A DNA stretch of 64,000 bases, from the NCBI RefSeq assembly GCF_900105535.1, contig NZ_LT629779.1, positions 4,092,001 through 4,156,000 on the forward strand, in the 5' to 3' direction. The DNA comes from Pseudarthrobacter equi. GTDB taxonomy: Bacteria; Actinomycetota; Actinomycetes; Actinomycetales; Micrococcaceae. The notes under the pieces were generated by a model, which saw only the letters and a program-made list of their open reading frames with translations, did not search any database and was not told where the DNA came from. The position numbers and the translations under genes were made by a program. Positions within the stretch are counted from its first letter, which is position 1. Each line of letters starts with the position of its first letter. Of the stretch, positions 63,308 to 64,000 are shown in pieces.

Positions 63308-64000
63308 CTATCCGCCCACATGGTGAATGGTAAAGGCGGTCAGGAAGCCCACGGAGGCCGTGAGCCCCGTCAGGTTATGGTGCTCCTCGAAGGCCTCCGG
63401 GATCATGGTGTCCGCCAGCATGGCCAGGATCCCGCCGGCGGCCACGGACGTTATGAACGCCACCAGCTCCTCCGGCGCGTTTTCCAGCAGCGTGTATCCC
63501 ATGAGTGCTGCCAGGCCGCTGAGGATCGCAATCCCGCCCCACAGCCCAAAGACGTACCCGGCGCTCCGGCCGGCCTTCTTCATGCCGGCCGTTCCGGACA
63601 GCCCTTCGGGAACATTGGAGATGAACACGGCAGCCATCATGGCCGGGCTCACCGCCCCGCCGGCAAGCATGGTCACACCCAGCACCACTGACTCGGGGAC
63701 GCCGTCCAGCAGCGCCCCGACGGCGATGGCGGTTCCGCTGCCCGGATCGTCCTTTTCGGAGGGCTGCTGGCCGCCGGACCTCTTCCGGTGCTTGGCGCCC
63801 GCCCGGGCCAGCAGCATGTTGGCGCCCACGTACACCACGGCGCCAGCCAGGAAGCCTGCCACGGTGGGCCAGAGTCCGCCGCCCTGGACGGCCTCATCCA
63901 CCAGCTCGAACGCCAGGGCGGAGATCAGCACGCCCGCTCCAAAGGACATGATCGAGGACACCAGCTTGGACGGCAGCGACCACCGCCAGGACAGTGCTGC
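63308..64000 (-). CDS. ZIP-family metal transporter (5' end outside window)
   Basis: The minus-strand frame is open to the right edge, so the N-terminus is missing; 231 residues are visible. Typical ZIP blocks are FGAGVLISALAFELVDEA, GALLDGVPESVVLG, AAVFISNVPEGLSG (metal-site NVPEG) and ADTMIPEAFEEHHNLTG. A His/Lys-rich cytoplasmic loop (AGAKHRKRSGGQQPSEKDD) lies between helices. It would carry zinc or another divalent metal across the cytoplasmic membrane. It ends at a TGA at 63308-63310, upstream of the GntR gene on the same strand, but is probably a separate unit. Confidence 0.88.
   Translation of the reverse strand, partial: AALSWRWSLPSKLVSSIMSFGAGVLISALAFELVDEAVQGGGLWPTVAGFLAGAVVYVGANMLLARAGAKHRKRSGGQQPSEKDDPGSGTAIAVGALLDGVPESVVLGVTMLAGGAVSPAMMAAVFISNVPEGLSGTAGMKKAGRSAGYVFGLWGGIAILSGLAALMGYTLLENAPEELVAFITSVAAGGILAMLADTMIPEAFEEHHNLTGLTASVGFLTAFTIHHVGG

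Overview
The window is a high-GC actinobacterial chromosome segment with the gene style of the Arthrobacter/Pseudarthrobacter group (Micrococcaceae): GTG/TTG starts, four-base ATGA/GTGA overlaps, B12-dependent methionine synthase, PucR, FadR-type GntR and many small actinobacterial membrane proteins. The assignment rests on protein style only. No rRNA, tRNA, CRISPR array, transposase or integrase was recognised. Layout: (1) 1-5.2 kb: end of an NTF2-like gene, a tiny membrane protein, an RsbQ/D14-like hydrolase and metH. The hydrolase is flanked by a 24-bp direct repeat derived from the metH 3' end. (2) 5.2-10.4 kb: an accessory, defence-like stretch. It has a PD-(D/E)XK (HsdR N-terminal type) nuclease coupled to a HhH-GPD-like protein, an unknown gene, a VapBC45-type toxin-antitoxin pair and a membrane-protein gene broken by an 8-bp tandem duplication. 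(3) 10.4-20.8 kb: two halves of a heterodimeric ABC exporter, separated by a four-gene pucR-glsA-permease-TPP-enzyme operon. A 31-codon shrunken copy of the partner gene remains coupled to the first half. (4) 20.9-34.6 kb: mostly housekeeping and metabolic genes, including katG, a lactonase-like MBL enzyme, ilvD, SDRs, a HAD phosphatase with an internal stop, an orphan response regulator and a secreted CE12-like esterase. (5) 34.7-37.8 kb: an SdpA/SdpB/SdpC-like toxin operon headed by an unfamiliar two-TM, PH-like membrane protein that is a candidate immunity factor. (6) 37.9-42.5 kb: a PPOX-fold protein and a NarL-type two-component system divergent from a MacB/FtsX-type ABC transporter, with a perfect inverted repeat in front of the transporter. 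(7) 42.5-63.3 kb: a complete sialic-acid utilisation locus. It has a secreted sialidase, a sialidase without signal peptide, a DUF4862 protein, a peptide-type ABC importer with a fused permease-ATPase, NanA, NanK, NanE, NagA and, about 4 kb further on, NagB and a FadR-type regulator. A shared motif close to TAnGACRTCCTA lies in front of the sialidases, the importer and the regulator and is the likely NanR-type operator. Small genes of uncertain role are interspersed between nagA and nagB. The window ends inside a ZIP-family metal transporter gene. How the parts work together: the secreted sialidase would release sialic acid from glycans and the importer would bring it in. NanA/NanK/NanE/NagA/NagB would then convert it to fructose-6-phosphate, and the GntR regulator would gate the pathway by substrate. 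The sdp-like operon, the nuclease/HhH-GPD pair and VapBC45 are the main conflict modules. The strongest candidates for something undescribed are the sdp-like operon with its possible new immunity gene, the DUF4862 protein inside the sialic-acid regulon, the nuclease/HhH-GPD pair, and the shrunken ABC half-gene kept in frame and translationally coupled.
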